Shown one piece after another: positions 34,070-45,497 of a stretch of 64,000 nucleotides of DNA. Position 1 is the stretch's first letter. The number at the start of each line of letters is the position of its first letter. The notes beneath the pieces are model-generated. The model saw only the letters and a program-made list of their open reading frames with translations, did no database searches and had not been told where the DNA came from. The stretch spans positions 263,355,863 to 263,419,862 of the forward strand of contig CP136064.1 in NCBI GenBank assembly GCA_032622095.1, given 5' to 3'. A program made the position numbers and the translations under genes. This DNA is from Siphonodentalium dalli (taxonomy: Eukaryota; Mollusca; Scaphopoda; Gadilida; Siphonodentaliidae).

Positions 34070-34740
34070 TAGCTCAACTTGACAAAGTCAAGTTTCAGCT
34101 ATTGCCATGGGTTGTTGTCTGTCCGTGCATCTGTCCATCAATAATTTCCTTTGGTACACCCTACAGGCCACATCCCTTATCTGATCATCACCAAACTTCA
34201 TATGGTTCTTCGAGCCATCTTGAATTTCAAATTTGAATCCATCGGCACACCCTGCAGCCAGCACTTATCGGAGAAATGTTTTGAAAATTTACAGGCATAT
34301 TTTGGACCACCTAGATTGGAGCTATCGAATTTGAATGATCTTTAATGAAAAACATGGCCCCGGTAGCGATCTTGAGTTTTACTCTTTGTATGACTAAATC
34401 CTTTGACACAACCTGCAGTCTACATCTTTCATCCGATCATCACCAAACTGTATATGGATCTTCTGGGTGATCACTAGAATGTAACCATCAAATGTTACCA
34501 AACATGACTGCCAGTGGCCTTCTTGGATTTTACTCTTATCATGACTAAATCCATTGGCTCACCCTACATACCATATCACTCATCCGATCGTCACCAAACA
34601 TCATATGATTCTTCAGGGTGACCACTAGATGGGAGCTATCCAAATTATCCAGCAGCCATCTTGGATTTCACATTTGAAATGAAAATAATTTCATCTGCAC
34701 AATACAATCCCTTTACTAAAACCTTTTGACTTTCCTTCTT
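34070..34740. repeat. Dispersed repeat W, copy 2
   Basis: Begins agctcaacttgacaaagtc and follows 6866-7560 closely, with the same internal units (ttttactctttgtatgacta) and end (catctgcacaatacaat). Confidence 0.7.
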
Positions 34741-35451
34741 CTTCATCAATCTATTGACTGCTCAGCATAAAATGAACGCCTCCCCAAATTGAGCTAAGTG
34801 TCATTAACACTTTCATTTTATTAAATCGCCAGTTGCCAGTTGTCACTATTTCCACGAATCATGCGCAATAATTCCCACTTTGAAACTGCACTTAGTTATA
34901 TACTTTCTTGATTTGCCCGGTCTTTGGTTTATGTTTTATTCAATATTCGTTCAATTTGCTAACATTAATGCGTATTCAGTTCGAACAGAAACGAAATGTC
35001 AGCAGGATCCTATTTTCATGTTTACTGTGTGATTAAAAGTTTTGAAGAGGAATTGTCTCATCCTTATCCTGAGTCGTCGTATCTCACACCTTTATTATAT
35101 TCGGTTAGCCGGACTCTGTCTTATGCGCCGACGGCATAAAATTACATAAAACTTCCATTAACTTAACTTTTAATCGGCCAAATTGCACCAAACTTCACAT
35201 ATCACTAGCTTACATATACACAAACACCCCTACACAATTTAATTCTTATATTTCCTTCTTTTAACCTTTATTTTAACTTGTGTTCGGTTATGTTCGGTTG
35301 TGTTTTTACTTCTAGAATCATGTAAAATGTTGTATAACATCATACAATAACTTTTTTTCATCAACTAGCATGCATATGAATATGAAAGTTTTATCTTTTG
35401 TAACAACTGTGGTATAAAGGATTATTTTGCATAGTTTATTATTGGCAGATA
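34741..35451. other. Unannotated intronic DNA
   Basis: AT-rich, with a ctgctcagcataaaatgaac motif shared with 9518. No exon or structured repeat was seen. Confidence 0.45.
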
Positions 35452-35567
35452 CAGTAATGCCCTAAGCTTTCCGATGAATGGCAACAAGCCATATATCCGA
35501 CTAAATCCTGAAAAGTTACCCATAATTCAGCTGTGGTTAAAGGAGTCGATTAATTAGGGCATTACTG
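35452..35567. mobile_element. H3 MITE, internally deleted
   Basis: Left CAGTAATGCCCTAAG, then gctttccgatgaatggc, so most of the left arm is lost. The right arm is complete and flanked by TA. Confidence 0.85.
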
Positions 35568-35657
35568 TACCTATTCTATTTCCAGAGATAAACAATTTTT
35601 TTTATCTCCTGTAATATTAATTTTTAGCAGATACAACATTTTAGAAGCCCACTTACA

Positions 35658-35722
35658 ATTTATACATGGTAGATCACCGACGATTTATACATGGTAGATC
35701 ACCGACGATTTATACATGGTAC
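35658..35722. repeat. 25-bp tandem repeat, 3 copies
   Basis: Unit atttatacatggtagatcac, 28 bases before exon 7. Confidence 0.9.
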
Positions 35723-35749
35723 ATCAATAGAATTTTTTGTACTTTTCAG

Positions 35750-35811
35750 ACGGGGACATTGACGGAAGACGGGCTGGATATGAAAGGTGTGGTCCTTGTC
35801 TCTGGTGGAAA
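35750..35811 (+). CDS. ATP13A2: Exon 7: TGTLTEDGLD
   Basis: 62 bases, phase 0 to phase 2. Acceptor acttttcag, donor gaaa/gtaagt. It encodes TGTLTEDGLDMKGVVLVSGG. Together with the preceding FDK it makes the DKTGTLTE signature. The split directly after DK places the catalytic loop on two exons 4.4 kb apart. GLD is typical of P5 pumps. Confidence 0.95.
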
Positions 35812-35884
35812 GTAAGTCACATGAATCAAGTCATTTCTTCTGTAGGTTACATGCATCAGTAATTTATCCTCTAAGTTACATGTA

Positions 35885-37285
35885 CCGTACTGACCCGCGT
35901 TTAGGCCCAGGGGGCCTTTGTTTTATTTGAGCTCAAAAATCCAAGTGGGCTTAAACCCAAATATGACCCTTTGCAAACCAAAAATCCCAAGAAATCGGGA
36001 CAGTAAAACTGAAGAAAAAATAAAGTCGATCCAGCAGAGTTTCGGTGAAATATACACGTCTTCCAGATTAAATAAAGTTAAGTATAAGTTACTTTGAGAA
36101 AGTATTTGTTTCATTTTTATGTGTATATTAAAATATTACTTGTTGTCTTGTTTTATTGCCCAAAATTCCCATAAATGACAGTTTGTAAGCATCATGATCC
36201 ATCATGGGTCATCGGATTTTTCTGCCATTTCAGACAGTTGGGTAAATCCACTATCTATAGTCTATATCTATAGTTATTATCTATAGTTTATATCAATGTT
36301 CAGATAATTAAAAAATGTCAGAAAATTGTACAGGGAAATATTATGCAACATATAAGAGAGCGACTTAATCCGATTAGGATAACAATGAACCCAGTTCTAT
36401 TCATGGCCCGTTGTCTACAAAGATGTTACAATACAATAGTGACCAATTTAACAAAGCCAGTGAGTCTAGTTAATTAACGAAATGACGTTGTAAATACGTA
36501 TACAAAAAAACACGTGTATTAATGTTTAGAGTCATCGCTCCCAAACCGTTGACACAGATTAATGTTTATACTATAGACTATAGTCTATACCGTAAAACGT
36601 GAAAAATAGCAGTTTAAAATTTTTAAATAATGATTATTATATACTAACCACCGGGTACCAATACGACATCGGTATCTCTTTTTTTGAAGGCATCTTGTGC
36701 TGTTGTTGTTGTTGAATGACAAGTGCCCCTTCTGCCCCATTATTATACCGACCGTGTGTTTACATAACCAGGGAATGAGTTCTTTTTGTGTTTGGCCACA
36801 TGTAGGAACATACCGACATACAAAGAATATGTTTTTACAGTACTGTTGTTGACATGTGTGCGATGCACGCACGTGATTCTTTGAAGTGATTGATGTTTAC
36901 CGCGTTCTCAGATATATGCCGTTAGCGAGTGGGTTTGATGTCTGTCGACGTTTGGTTTCCCCCAGGAAGTATAATTGAATAAACAAATGAGATTTTAAGA
37001 TTCACTTTATTTTATTTTATATATTATTATCACTTACCTACGAAGTATAACTTTCCATTTTTCGTGGCATTCTCGCCGTCACCGATCGTTTGTGAATATT
37101 CTTCCCGTTATATATTGGAATTATTTATTTGGGAAGTATCATTAGCAAATAATTACTTACCACCGCTGAAATTTAACAAAATATTGGGTGGGCTTAAACA
37201 CGAATATACCCCTGTGCATGGAATTTGGTCAAAAGATATGGGTGGGCTTAAACACGGGCATGGGCCTTGAGCCGGGTCAGTACGG
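35885..37285. mobile_element. 1.4-kb TA element with CCGTACTGACCCG ends
   Basis: Ends CCGTACTGACCCG and CGGGTCAGTACGG, each flanked by TA. Sub-terminal ggcttaaaccc/gggtgggcttaaacacg repeats. It shares the CCGTA start and TA target with 47884-49213. No transposase was recognised. Confidence 0.85.
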
Positions 37286-37302
37286 TATTAGTCATTTCCA
37301 AA

Positions 37303-37659
37303 CAAGCCTGGATATAGTGTGTCTGATGTTTGCAGAATGAGGTCCCTAGAGGGTGAATTTAGTGATGATACCCTGCACAGTGGGCTAGCATCACCAAATT
37401 CACCCTCTGGGGACATCATTCTGCTTAGGCTGCATCTTCTGGGAAGTATAGTCTCAAATTAACAGTTAATTATCAGTTACTTTTTCCCTTCAGTTCAGTT
37501 GCTATTTTGCCTAATTTTCCGAGGTATCAGACTAATGGGTGAACATCACCAACATCAACTGGGGAACTTCAATCTGATCCTGATGTGCGGGATAGCATCA
37601 CTAAAATCACCCTCTGTAGACCTCATTATGAAAATGTTAGACACACTATCCAGACTCGG
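37303..37659. mobile_element. H1 MITE, long form
   Basis: Begins caagcctggatatagtgtg. The core hairpin and internal module are present. The right end has decayed to tatccagactcgg and abuts the hAT transposase relic. Confidence 0.85.
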
Positions 37660-38761
37660 GTCCATAGATGGGATGATGGACGAGCAAGACACCCTTGCCT
37701 CTGACATTTCCCCCCGAGTCATCTGCTCAAATCTACGCAGGGTCTTTAGTAGCGTTTGGGCGATATTCCATTGATTTGATGTCATCACTGGTATATCATG
37801 ATCGCTTGAATATTCAACCAAGGCAAGTCGCTGCTCAACAATGCGATCCAAGATATAGTATGTACTATTCCACCTAGTAGAGACGTCCTGTATTATATGG
37901 TGCTCAGGTAACTCGTGTTTCTTCTGAAGTGGTTTTTGTGAAAGTTAGCCAGAGGCGACCGACTAAAATGTCCCGCAATCTTTCGACTAATTGCCAACAT
38001 ATCGATAACAGATCGGTGTACATTTATAGCATCATGAATTACGAGCTGCAGTGTGTGGGTAAAACATCCCAAATGATCGATCCCGGTCAATTGACGACCA
38101 GAAACTGCATTCGCAGCGTTGTCTCTCAGAATAACCAGCACTTTATCCTTTGGTATATCCCACTCAGATAACATCCTGCCAATTTCATCAGATATTGCCT
38201 CTCCTGTGTGGCTTCCTGGGAAGGATGACATATTGAGCACACACCGCTTCCTGTTGAAATTTAAGTTCTGTCATGTAGGAAGCTTACCTGTATATCTTGG
38301 CTTCAGTGCTGCCACGAACCTTTGGAAACCAACATGTTCAGTGATGCAGAAAGGTTCGAAGTCTATCTCGATCATTACGGAAGCTTCTGGTTTATACGTA
38401 CTGTCCGGCTATCTGTTTGCGGCCATGGGGTCATTTTGTTTACAGCATCAGATAATTTCATCTGGTGAACCCTATTGAGTTCTGATGATGTAGATGGTGC
38501 TTCGCCTTCTAAATTATTGTGCTTCCTTTTTTTTTGTTCTTCTTCGTGTTCCGTCTGTTTTGTTTCCATCAGTTTGTACTGGGTCGGATGGCATGCCTTT
38601 AAGTGGTGCCTCAGGTTGGTGGTTGTGTATGCTTTTGTTTTTTTTCCTCCCCGGGAAATTCAAACTTCGAAGACATCACATTTAGCTTTTTCATCTGCAA
38701 GGGACAATATAGAGAAATATTCCCAAATAGCACTCGTTTTCTTAGCTCCTCGAGACGCCAT
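37660..38761 (-). pseudogene. hAT transposase relic (ZBED type)
   Basis: Read on the minus strand from an ATG at 38761: MASRGAKKTSAIWEYFSI, then a BED-finger-like region (ADEKAKCDVF, a stop, then ISRGG-K and TTNLRHHLKACHPTQY). Next come DFEPFCITEHVGFQRFVA and LKPRYTGKLP. After a deletion come FNRKRCVLNMSSFPGSHTGE and VILRDNAANAV with LGCFTHTLQL. Finally DVSTRWNSTYYILDRI and NQWNIAQTLLKTL. Order and motifs match hAT transposases. Frameshifts, stops, an internal deletion and loss of the C-terminal dimerisation region (cut off at the H1 element) show it is dead. Confidence 0.88.
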
Positions 38762-39201
38762 TGTTATAGTGATTAATGAAATATGCTTAGCTCCACGTTG
38801 AATTTGGAGGCGGTCTTGCGGAACAAAAATTTAGTAGGCGGAACTATAAAATCTTCCCAGTTGTTAAAAGACAAAGGTGTGACCAATGGGAATTTGGGAA
38901 ATCTCAGACAAATGTGACAGCAATTATTATCCATCAATTTAAATTTATTAAATAACATCGCCATTCCATTTCCATACATTGTCGGAATTTACAAGTATTT
39001 AATCAAGACTTTTACACCGCGTGCAAATGTTCCACACACGGTCGTAACGTGACTTTGAGTCGGCACCTTTGATCTCTTTGTCAAAACAACTACCAGTATA
39101 CATCAAAGGCAGCACACAACCAACGTCGGCAGAAATACTTTCGCGACAGTGTGTATATATTTCTTTGATGTATTTGGCTTTGAAACTATGCAGGATAGGG
39201 A
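38762..39201. other. Probable remaining flank of the hAT relic
   Basis: No clear terminal repeat was found. Short open frames show no similarity. It ends at the target duplication of the next element. Confidence 0.4.
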
Positions 39202-39209
39202 GTGCATTG

Positions 39210-40437
39210 TAGGGATCTGCGAACCGGGGATTTTGCATCGAATCGAATCTCGATATCGAATCTCATTCCTGATATCGACATCGAATCGAATCAGCTAGTG
39301 ATTGACATTGTTTATCACTGTGTATTTAGGAGTCTCATGACAAAAACTGCAACATTCATTATATACTATATAACAATGTTAATCTCCTTAAACATCCTTT
39401 GGAACTTGTGTTTTTTTATAGGAAAATCATGACATAGACAAGTCACTCTCAGTCTCATGGAGGGTTTGGGATATGTTGCATTGAATTTCTATCTAGCTGT
39501 GTCATGGCGAACAAGAAGTGACATTAAGACACTTGAAGACAGTTCAATCAAGATATCACAAACCCCATGGAATGGAAGTCACTTGTCTACATTATTTAAT
39601 AAAGATGATTAAGATTTGACACAAGTGGACATTGGTACACCGTTCAGCTTTATAATTGTTGTAGACCGATACCAATGGTAGTTATCTGTTAAACTGTTCA
39701 CACCATAATAGATCAAACACCTACATCACATATTCAGTAGTTGTCTTCACAGAGGGCGTACCCGAAAACAGACACAAATTACAAGTGTTAAATGTTATCA
39801 ACAAGATTCAACGGATCGAAACTTGGTGCAACGTGCTCGATTCCCGGGAAACAGAAACTGAAAGTAGGAAATTTATATGAATTCTGCCGGCAGTGTCGCA
39901 GATAACTGGTCGCACATGATGACATCCATTTAAGAATGTAATAGACCGATTGTTCTAAGGTTTCTCACCATTTCTGTTCATTCCAAACTATGTTTGTCGC
40001 TCATAATGGCAACTGACATTGAATTTTATTCATATAATCTGAATTGGATATCTGATGTTCTAAACATAAGGTAATCAATTGAGTTCCGCATCTATAGCGA
40101 TCACGCACCGTGTAGACAATTTACATAGTGTCGATACAGATTACAAATATATGCGGCGATTGATCACCGTCACGGGTTGCGATCGAAGCACATAATTTGC
40201 ATAATACACGTCTATTTTGAACGGCATACATTCAAAATTACCTACGTTGGCAACCTTGTGCTTCAATTTTTGTGAGTTCAGGTCATTTGGCATGTGTTAT
40301 TTAGACGCAAAAAACGAGACTACACCAAAGTAACACCGATTCGAAAATATCCGAATCAGGGACCGTTTCGTTGTCAATCTCTAATCGGGTGCCCGATATT
40401 GACATCGAATCGAATCTCGAATATTCGCAGGTCCATA
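39210..40437. mobile_element. 1.2-kb non-autonomous hAT element
   Basis: Ends TAGGGATCTGCGAA and the inverse of TATGGACCTGCGAA, then catcgaatcgaatctcg on both sides. Perfect 8-bp direct repeat GTGCATTG at 39202-39209 and 40438-40445. No transposase inside. It may have been mobilised by a relative of the adjacent hAT relic. Confidence 0.92.
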
Positions 40438-40445
40438 GTGCATTG

Positions 40446-40812
40446 GGTGTATATAGGTCCATTATGGGAACAAACGCACAATATATATAAACATCGGAAT
40501 TGGAAATCGGCCAATTGTGCCTCCAGTTATCGGAAATCGGTCCGATGGGCTTTTTCATTATCGGAACATCACTAGCTGCAATGGGGGGTATCCTTATTCC
40601 CATTGAGATGGACCACCTCTAGTTTAATCCATAATTTATAAAATCGTAAATATAATTTATTCAATAAATACTGAAGGCTTCATAAGTATTACTTGGTTTC
40701 TGGTCTGGGAATTGCGGCCAGTATAATGCAGCAAGAAAAATTAAACATAACAATCTAGAGCCAAAAAAAAAAGGTATAATGGGGACAGTAATTCTGTTTT
40801 TATCTTTGGCAG
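40446..40812. other. Intron before exon 8
   Basis: AT-rich. Contains ggggggtatccttattcc, also present near 45135. No other structure was seen. Confidence 0.45.
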
Positions 40813-40957
40813 GTTTAATGAGGAAGAAGATAATATGAAACAGTTACCTGACGGACCAGCTCTCTATACACTAGCTACCTGTCATTCTCTCACGCTCATT
40901 GAGGGCAAAATCTGTGGCGACCCACTAGATCTCATTATGTTCGAGTCGATTGGCTGG
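40813..40957 (+). CDS. ATP13A2: Exon 8: start of N domain
   Basis: 145 bases, phase 2 to phase 0. Acceptor tttggcag, donor tgg/gtaagt. It encodes KFNEEEDNMKQLPDGP, then TLATCHSLTLIEG and GDPLDLIMFESIGW. ATCHSL--IEG---GDPLDL-MFE--GW is the conserved P5B stretch at the entry to the nucleotide-binding domain. Confidence 0.95.
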
Positions 40958-41061
40958 GTAAGTGATTACTAATTATTATCTCCCACAAACAAAGTGTGGC
41001 GGGCAATATAGAAATGGGATCCATCATCCACTGATCTGTCTGGGCATGCCTCTATCCAACT

Positions 41062-41312
41062 CAAGCCTTGAAATAGGGTGTCTTGTCATTTGCAGAATGA
41101 GGTCCCCAGAGGGTGAATTTAGTGATGCTACCCCACAGAGTGGGCTAGCATCACCAAATTTACCCTCTGGGGACCTCATTCTGCTTACACCTCAGCAGAA
41201 TGAGGTTCCCAGAGGGTGAATTTGGTGATGCTAGCCCGCTATGCGGGGTAGCATCACTAAATTCACCCTCTGGGGACCTCATTCTGCAAATGACACCCTA
41301 TTTCAAGGCTTG
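41062..41312. mobile_element. H1 MITE, double core, near-perfect 8-bp TSD
   Basis: Ends TCAAGCCTTGAAATAGGGTG and inverse. Flanks atccaact and atccatct (7 of 8). It is within about 105 bases of exon 8. Confidence 0.9.
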
Positions 41313-41328
41313 ATCCATCTGTAACAAT

Positions 41329-41765
41329 AAAGCCTGAGTTTAGTGTGCCTGTCATTTGCAGAATGAGGTCCCCAGAGGGTGAATTTAGTGATGCTATCCC
41401 GTATCACCCTATGGGGACCTCTCTCTGCTTAGGCCTCATCTTCTCTGGAAAGTTTCTTTATAATCAAATTTCTATAGAAACTTCTTTGCATATATTCTAT
41501 TTCTTTTTCAGTTTAGTTTCTCTATATCCCCAAATTGGCAAGCGACACATTGCATAATTGAGGTTCCCAATGGGTGTACATCACAATATTCACAATTGGG
41601 GAACTTCAATCTGAGTCTATGTCTCCCATAGCAGATGAGGCCATGCAGAATGAGGTCCCCAGAGGGTGAATTTGGTGATACTGGCCCGCTATGTGGGTTA
41701 GCGTCACTAAATTCACTCCCTGGGGACCTCATTCTGCAAATGACGACACGCTATAATCAGGCTTG
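41329..41765. mobile_element. H1 MITE, long form variant
   Basis: Starts aagcctgagtttagtgtgc, with internal module gttcccaatgggtgtacatc. A sister at 61196-61650 shares the same variant module (tctctggaaagtttcttta), defining a subfamily. Confidence 0.85.
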
Positions 41766-41861
41766 GTTGGAGCTCTCTATCTCAGTAGAATTATGACCTT
41801 TAGAGTCGTAAACTTTTTATCTCTGTATGTCTGTTATTGTAGCTCATGTTTCAAATATATT

Positions 41862-42240
41862 TAACCCTTTCTATACAAAACCTCATTGATGAGTAGTTAT
41901 CCCATAGGAAATGTTCAGATAATAAGTTTAACCCTTTCTATACAAAACCTCATTGATGAGTAGTTATCCCATAGGAAATGTTCAGATAATAAGTTTAACC
42001 CTTTCTATACAAAACCTCATTGATGAGTAGTTATCCCATAGGAAATGTTCAGATAATAAGTTTAACCCTTTCTATACTAAAGCATCATTGATGAGTAGTT
42101 ATCCCATAGGAAATGTTCAGATAATAAGTTTAACCCTTTCTATACAAAGCATCATTGATGAGTAGTTATCCCATAGGAAATGTTCAGATAATAAGTTTAA
42201 CCCTCTCTATACTAAAGCATCAATGATGAGTAGTTATATA
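41862..42240. repeat. 67-bp tandem repeat, 5-6 copies
   Basis: Unit with tttaaccctttctatac and gatgagtagttatcccatag. Copies vary at aaaacctc/aaagcatc. A single inverted partial unit follows at about 42330 (agtatagagagggttaa). Confidence 0.93.
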
Positions 42241-42661
42241 TGTTGTCTGCTTTTATCACATTAACATCCCTCCATATGAATAATAGATCATTCCAATGTA
42301 CACTTTTTACCTGACTGGGAGAATCCATTTAGTATAGAGAGGGTTAATATGCTGATCAGGCATCATGGAGACGAACAATACCCTTTTGCAACAGGTTTAT
42401 ATTTCTTCATGATAGATAACAAGTTTGTAAATTTCTCAAATGCATATATAACTCACATTTGGCACAGCGTTGTTATTATGTTCTAGCTGTGTTTTCAATG
42501 TCCTCCTAAAATGTAACAACCTGCATATACATAAAGCTGATGAAGGCCATGAAGCCGGAAGTTTCTTGCAAAGAAAGTGTTTTAATTCCTCCACCACAGA
42601 AAAAGTCCCTTCGGTCATACTTATGATAACGTATATATATATATGTTTGTATTTAATGCAG
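42241..42661. other. Intron before exon 9
   Basis: Short AT-rich stretch with an (AT)n run at 42630-42645. No gene was seen. Confidence 0.45.
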
Positions 42662-42772
42662 GATCTTGAAGAACCCGGCCACGAGGAGACCCGATTTGAT
42701 AAGATGGTGCCAACTGTTGTTAGACCAAAGACTCCAGATATCATCCGCAGCACATATGATTCTGGGGAACCG
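42662..42772 (+). CDS. ATP13A2: Exon 9: variable N-domain segment
   Basis: 111 bases, 37 codons, phase 0 to phase 0. Acceptor atttaatgcag, donor ccg/gtaggt. It encodes DLEEPGHEETRFDKMVPTVV, then RPKTPDIIRS and YDSGEP. The VVRP motif matches the low-conservation N-domain insert of P5B ATPases. An H1 MITE begins 29 bases after the exon. Confidence 0.88.
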
Positions 42773-42800
42773 GTAGGTATTAAAGAATGACCATGGGAAG

Positions 42801-43060
42801 AAGCTTGGATATAGTGTGTCTGACATTTGCAGAATGAGGTCCCCAGAGGGTGAATTTAGTAATGCTACCCCGCACAGAAAAATTCACACTCTGGGGACCT
42901 CATTCTGCTCAGGTCTTATCTTCTGGAAGTATCTATTATCTCAAATTAACATTGTTTTGAGTTACTTCATCCCTGCTGTTCAGTATCTATATCCCCTAAT
43001 TAGCAGAAAATAAAATGCATAATCAAACTGACTATTGGGTGAACATAAACAACTTCAAAA
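42801..43060. mobile_element. H1 MITE, right-truncated
   Basis: Starts aagcttggatatagtgtg 29 bases after exon 9. One shortened core hairpin, then the module ending gggtgaacataaacaactt. No right terminus was found. Confidence 0.82.
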
Positions 43061-43219
43061 TATTTTAACTTACTACACTAAATATTTGTTAACAAATCAC
43101 TGCAACAGTTTTGTTTACATACGTAATGTTACAACATCCGGAAAACTGTTTTAGGGGAGCTGTCAATAATAAATATAAGAACAAAGTTCTATATCTATTT
43201 CTCCATGTTCTTATTGCCT

Positions 43220-43512
43220 AATTGGTGATGTTTTTACAGACGTGTATATTTTTTGGACATTTACCTGCTATGGGTGCCTTGGGTCCCTTTAATAGTGGTG
43301 ATGTTTTAAAGACTTTTAAATCTTTTGCACATTTACCCCACTGTGGGTGTCTTGGGTCCCTTTAGTGGTGATGTTTTTACAGACTTTTATATATTTTGCA
43401 CATTTACCCACTGTAGGTGCCTTGGGTCCCGTTAATAATGGTGATGTTTTAAAGATTTTTAAATCTTTTGCTCATTTCCCCCACTGTGGGTGTCTTGGGT
43501 CCCTTTCAATGC
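43220..43512. repeat. About 76-bp tandem repeat, 4 copies
   Basis: Unit with ggtgatgttttaaagactt and actgtgggtgtcttgggtcc. It lies immediately before exon 10 and ends about 20 bases from its acceptor. Confidence 0.88.
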
Positions 43513-43531
43513 TTTGCTGTTTCTATTGAAG

Positions 43532-43688
43532 CCCCTGACGGTAGAGCTGGGAGTGATTCGACAGTTCACATTCTCATCAAGTCTCCAGCGGATGTCTGTG
43601 ATAGCACGAGCCCTCGATGGACAGAATTTTAATATCTACTGCAAAGGTGCTCCTGAGATGATCTCGTCCCTCTCCAAACCTGATACAA
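43532..43688 (+). CDS. ATP13A2: Exon 10: nucleotide-binding core (KGAPE)
   Basis: 157 bases, phase 0 to phase 1. Acceptor ttctattgaag, donor acaa/gtatgt. It encodes LGVIRQFTFSSSLQRMSVIA, then YCKGAPEMISSLSKPDT. F-FSS-LQRMSV and KGAPE are the nucleotide-binding motifs of the N domain. A 37-bp minisatellite derived from the end of an H2 element starts about 12 bases after the donor. Confidence 0.96.
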
Positions 43689-43696
43689 GTATGTAT

Positions 43697-44010
43697 GCTT
43701 AACCATTTCATGATGGGCGCTGTGCTAGTGCAGCATTAACACTTCCATGATGGGCGCTGTGCTAGTGCAGCATTAACACTTCCATGATGGGCGCTGCGCT
43801 GGTGCAGCATTAACACTTCCATGATGGGCGCTGCGCTGGTGCAGCATTAACACTTCCATGATGGGCGCTGCGCTGGTGCAGCATTAACACTTCCATGATG
43901 GGCGCTGCGCTGGTGCAGCATTAACACTTCCATGATGGGCGCTGCGCTGGTGCAGCATTAACACTTTCCATGATGGGCGCTGCGCTGGTGCAGCATTAAC
44001 ACTTCCATGA
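43697..44010. repeat. 37-bp minisatellite derived from an H2 terminus
   Basis: About eight units of ttccatgatgggcgctgcgc plus tggtgcagcattaacac. The unit equals the outer end of H2 elements (ttcatgatgggagctgcacg at 45507), so a transposon end has been amplified. It starts about 9 bases after exon 10. Confidence 0.92.
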
Positions 44011-44301
44011 TGGGAGCTTCCTGAAATTTTTAGAAAATGCTTCACCAGCACAGCTCCCATCATGAAAGGGTTAAAGATCCTATGCCAGTGCATTCTCTTA
44101 AATTTGCGAGTCTCTCATATGGAGCCTTGCATATACATGTATAAGAGAATGCACTCTCTTACAAGATCAACGTAAATATTGTTTGGCCAATGTATTCTCT
44201 TATATACACGAGGCTCCCTATGGAAAACGCGCATATATAAGAGAATGCAATGGCCCAGGGTTTTCGCAAAATTTCAGAAGCTCCAGTTATGGATGGGTTA
44301 A
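44011..44301. repeat. H2 element with two hairpins
   Basis: Hairpins at 44083-44160 and 44187-44257, with the outer right arm gggttttcgcaaaatttcag and atggatgggttaac. It is continuous with the 37-bp minisatellite on its left. Confidence 0.85.
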
Positions 44302-44502
44302 CAAAGTCTTTCTAGACAGTGTGGGACATGAAAGATTCGCATGATTTGGGTGGTAAGGGTGAATTATGCATCTTAGTGAATTCTGCCAGTGTTCATGTGC
44401 TAGTCTGAAATCCTGGAAATTATGGGAAAGTTTTTCTTAAAAATGCAATCCCTTTCAGCTGCCAGTCAAGTAAAGTCATGGAATTTCAAAATTACCTTTG
44501 AA

Positions 44503-44625
44503 TAACCCTTGAATTACTCTCAAATTACCCTCAAATTACCCTTGAATTACCCTTGAATTGCCCTTGAATTATCATTGAATTACCCTTGAACTACCCATGA
44601 ATTACCCTTGTATTACCCTTGGAAG
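44503..44625. repeat. ATTACCCTTGA short tandem repeat
   Basis: About ten degenerate copies of an 11-12 base unit (ttacccttgaa). Confidence 0.9.
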
Positions 44626-44859
44626 TTGAAGCCTGTGGGTAAAATGTCAATGTAACAGGATTCTTATGGTATATTGGAGGAAACGACTAATTTAACTGAC
44701 ATTACCGGTAAACCAAGATGTGAAGAAATATTAACTAGTTAAGTTCTGTCATACATTTCAAACATAGGATTATGGGTGTTTATGTGTTGCTCAAACTAAA
44801 CTTTGAAGAATAATATTGATATAGCATTATTAATAATCACGTCCATCCATACATAGATG

Positions 44860-45175
44860 CGACTTTGTCCGAGCTGTTATTCCTACATTTTTCAGTCAAT
44901 TTTTTAAAAACTTGGCACAGATATTTAGTACCATGGAAACCTGTGCTGAGGCTGTGTACCTGCAATTATGAGATCTGTCTGACTTTTTTTGTGGAGATTT
45001 CCCCATTTTTCGACATAAAATTGTTTGCAGCACTAAAATCAATATGTCGGTCTGTCCATCTATGTGTACATCTGAACCACCTTTCCAGAGCATAACTTGT
45101 GTGCGTAAGAGATTTCCGCCACTGGCTCCCATCGGGGATATCCTTAGTCCCATTGGGACAACCCACCTGTAGTTA
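44860..45175. repeat. Dispersed repeat related to 28451-28640
   Basis: Contains cttggcacagatatttagta and accatggaaacctgtgc, with gtcggtctgtccatct. It ends 20 bases before exon 11. Confidence 0.65.
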
Positions 45176-45196
45176 TTTCTATCTTTTCATTTTCAG

Positions 45197-45317
45197 TTCC
45201 ATACAACTTTCATGATATTCTCACTAAATACACTCAGCACGGGTACAGAGTTATTGGCCTTGCATGGAAGCCACTCTCATCAAAGATGAACTATGTAAAA
45301 ATCCAGCGAATTCAGAG
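45197..45317 (+). CDS. ATP13A2: Exon 11: late N domain
   Basis: 121 bases, phase 1 to phase 2. Acceptor cattttcag, donor cagag/gtttgt. It encodes IPYNFHDILTKYTQHGYRVI, then GLAWKPLSSKMNYVKIQRIQ. The pattern F---L--YT--GYRV--LA-K-L is the N-to-P domain return strand in ATP13A2-type pumps. Confidence 0.94.
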
Positions 45318-45497
45318 GTTTGTTGGATAATATCATGAAAGCAGTTTTTTAAATCTTATTATGAAGTAAAAAGTTGATGAAAATATTTTTAAAAATTGGG
45401 AATGTCAACTTTCAAATAATTTTAATAGATTTTAACAGTTATTATTGGGATATTCCACAAATTTAACAATTTAAGAAAATTATGGTTTGATCTGTTA

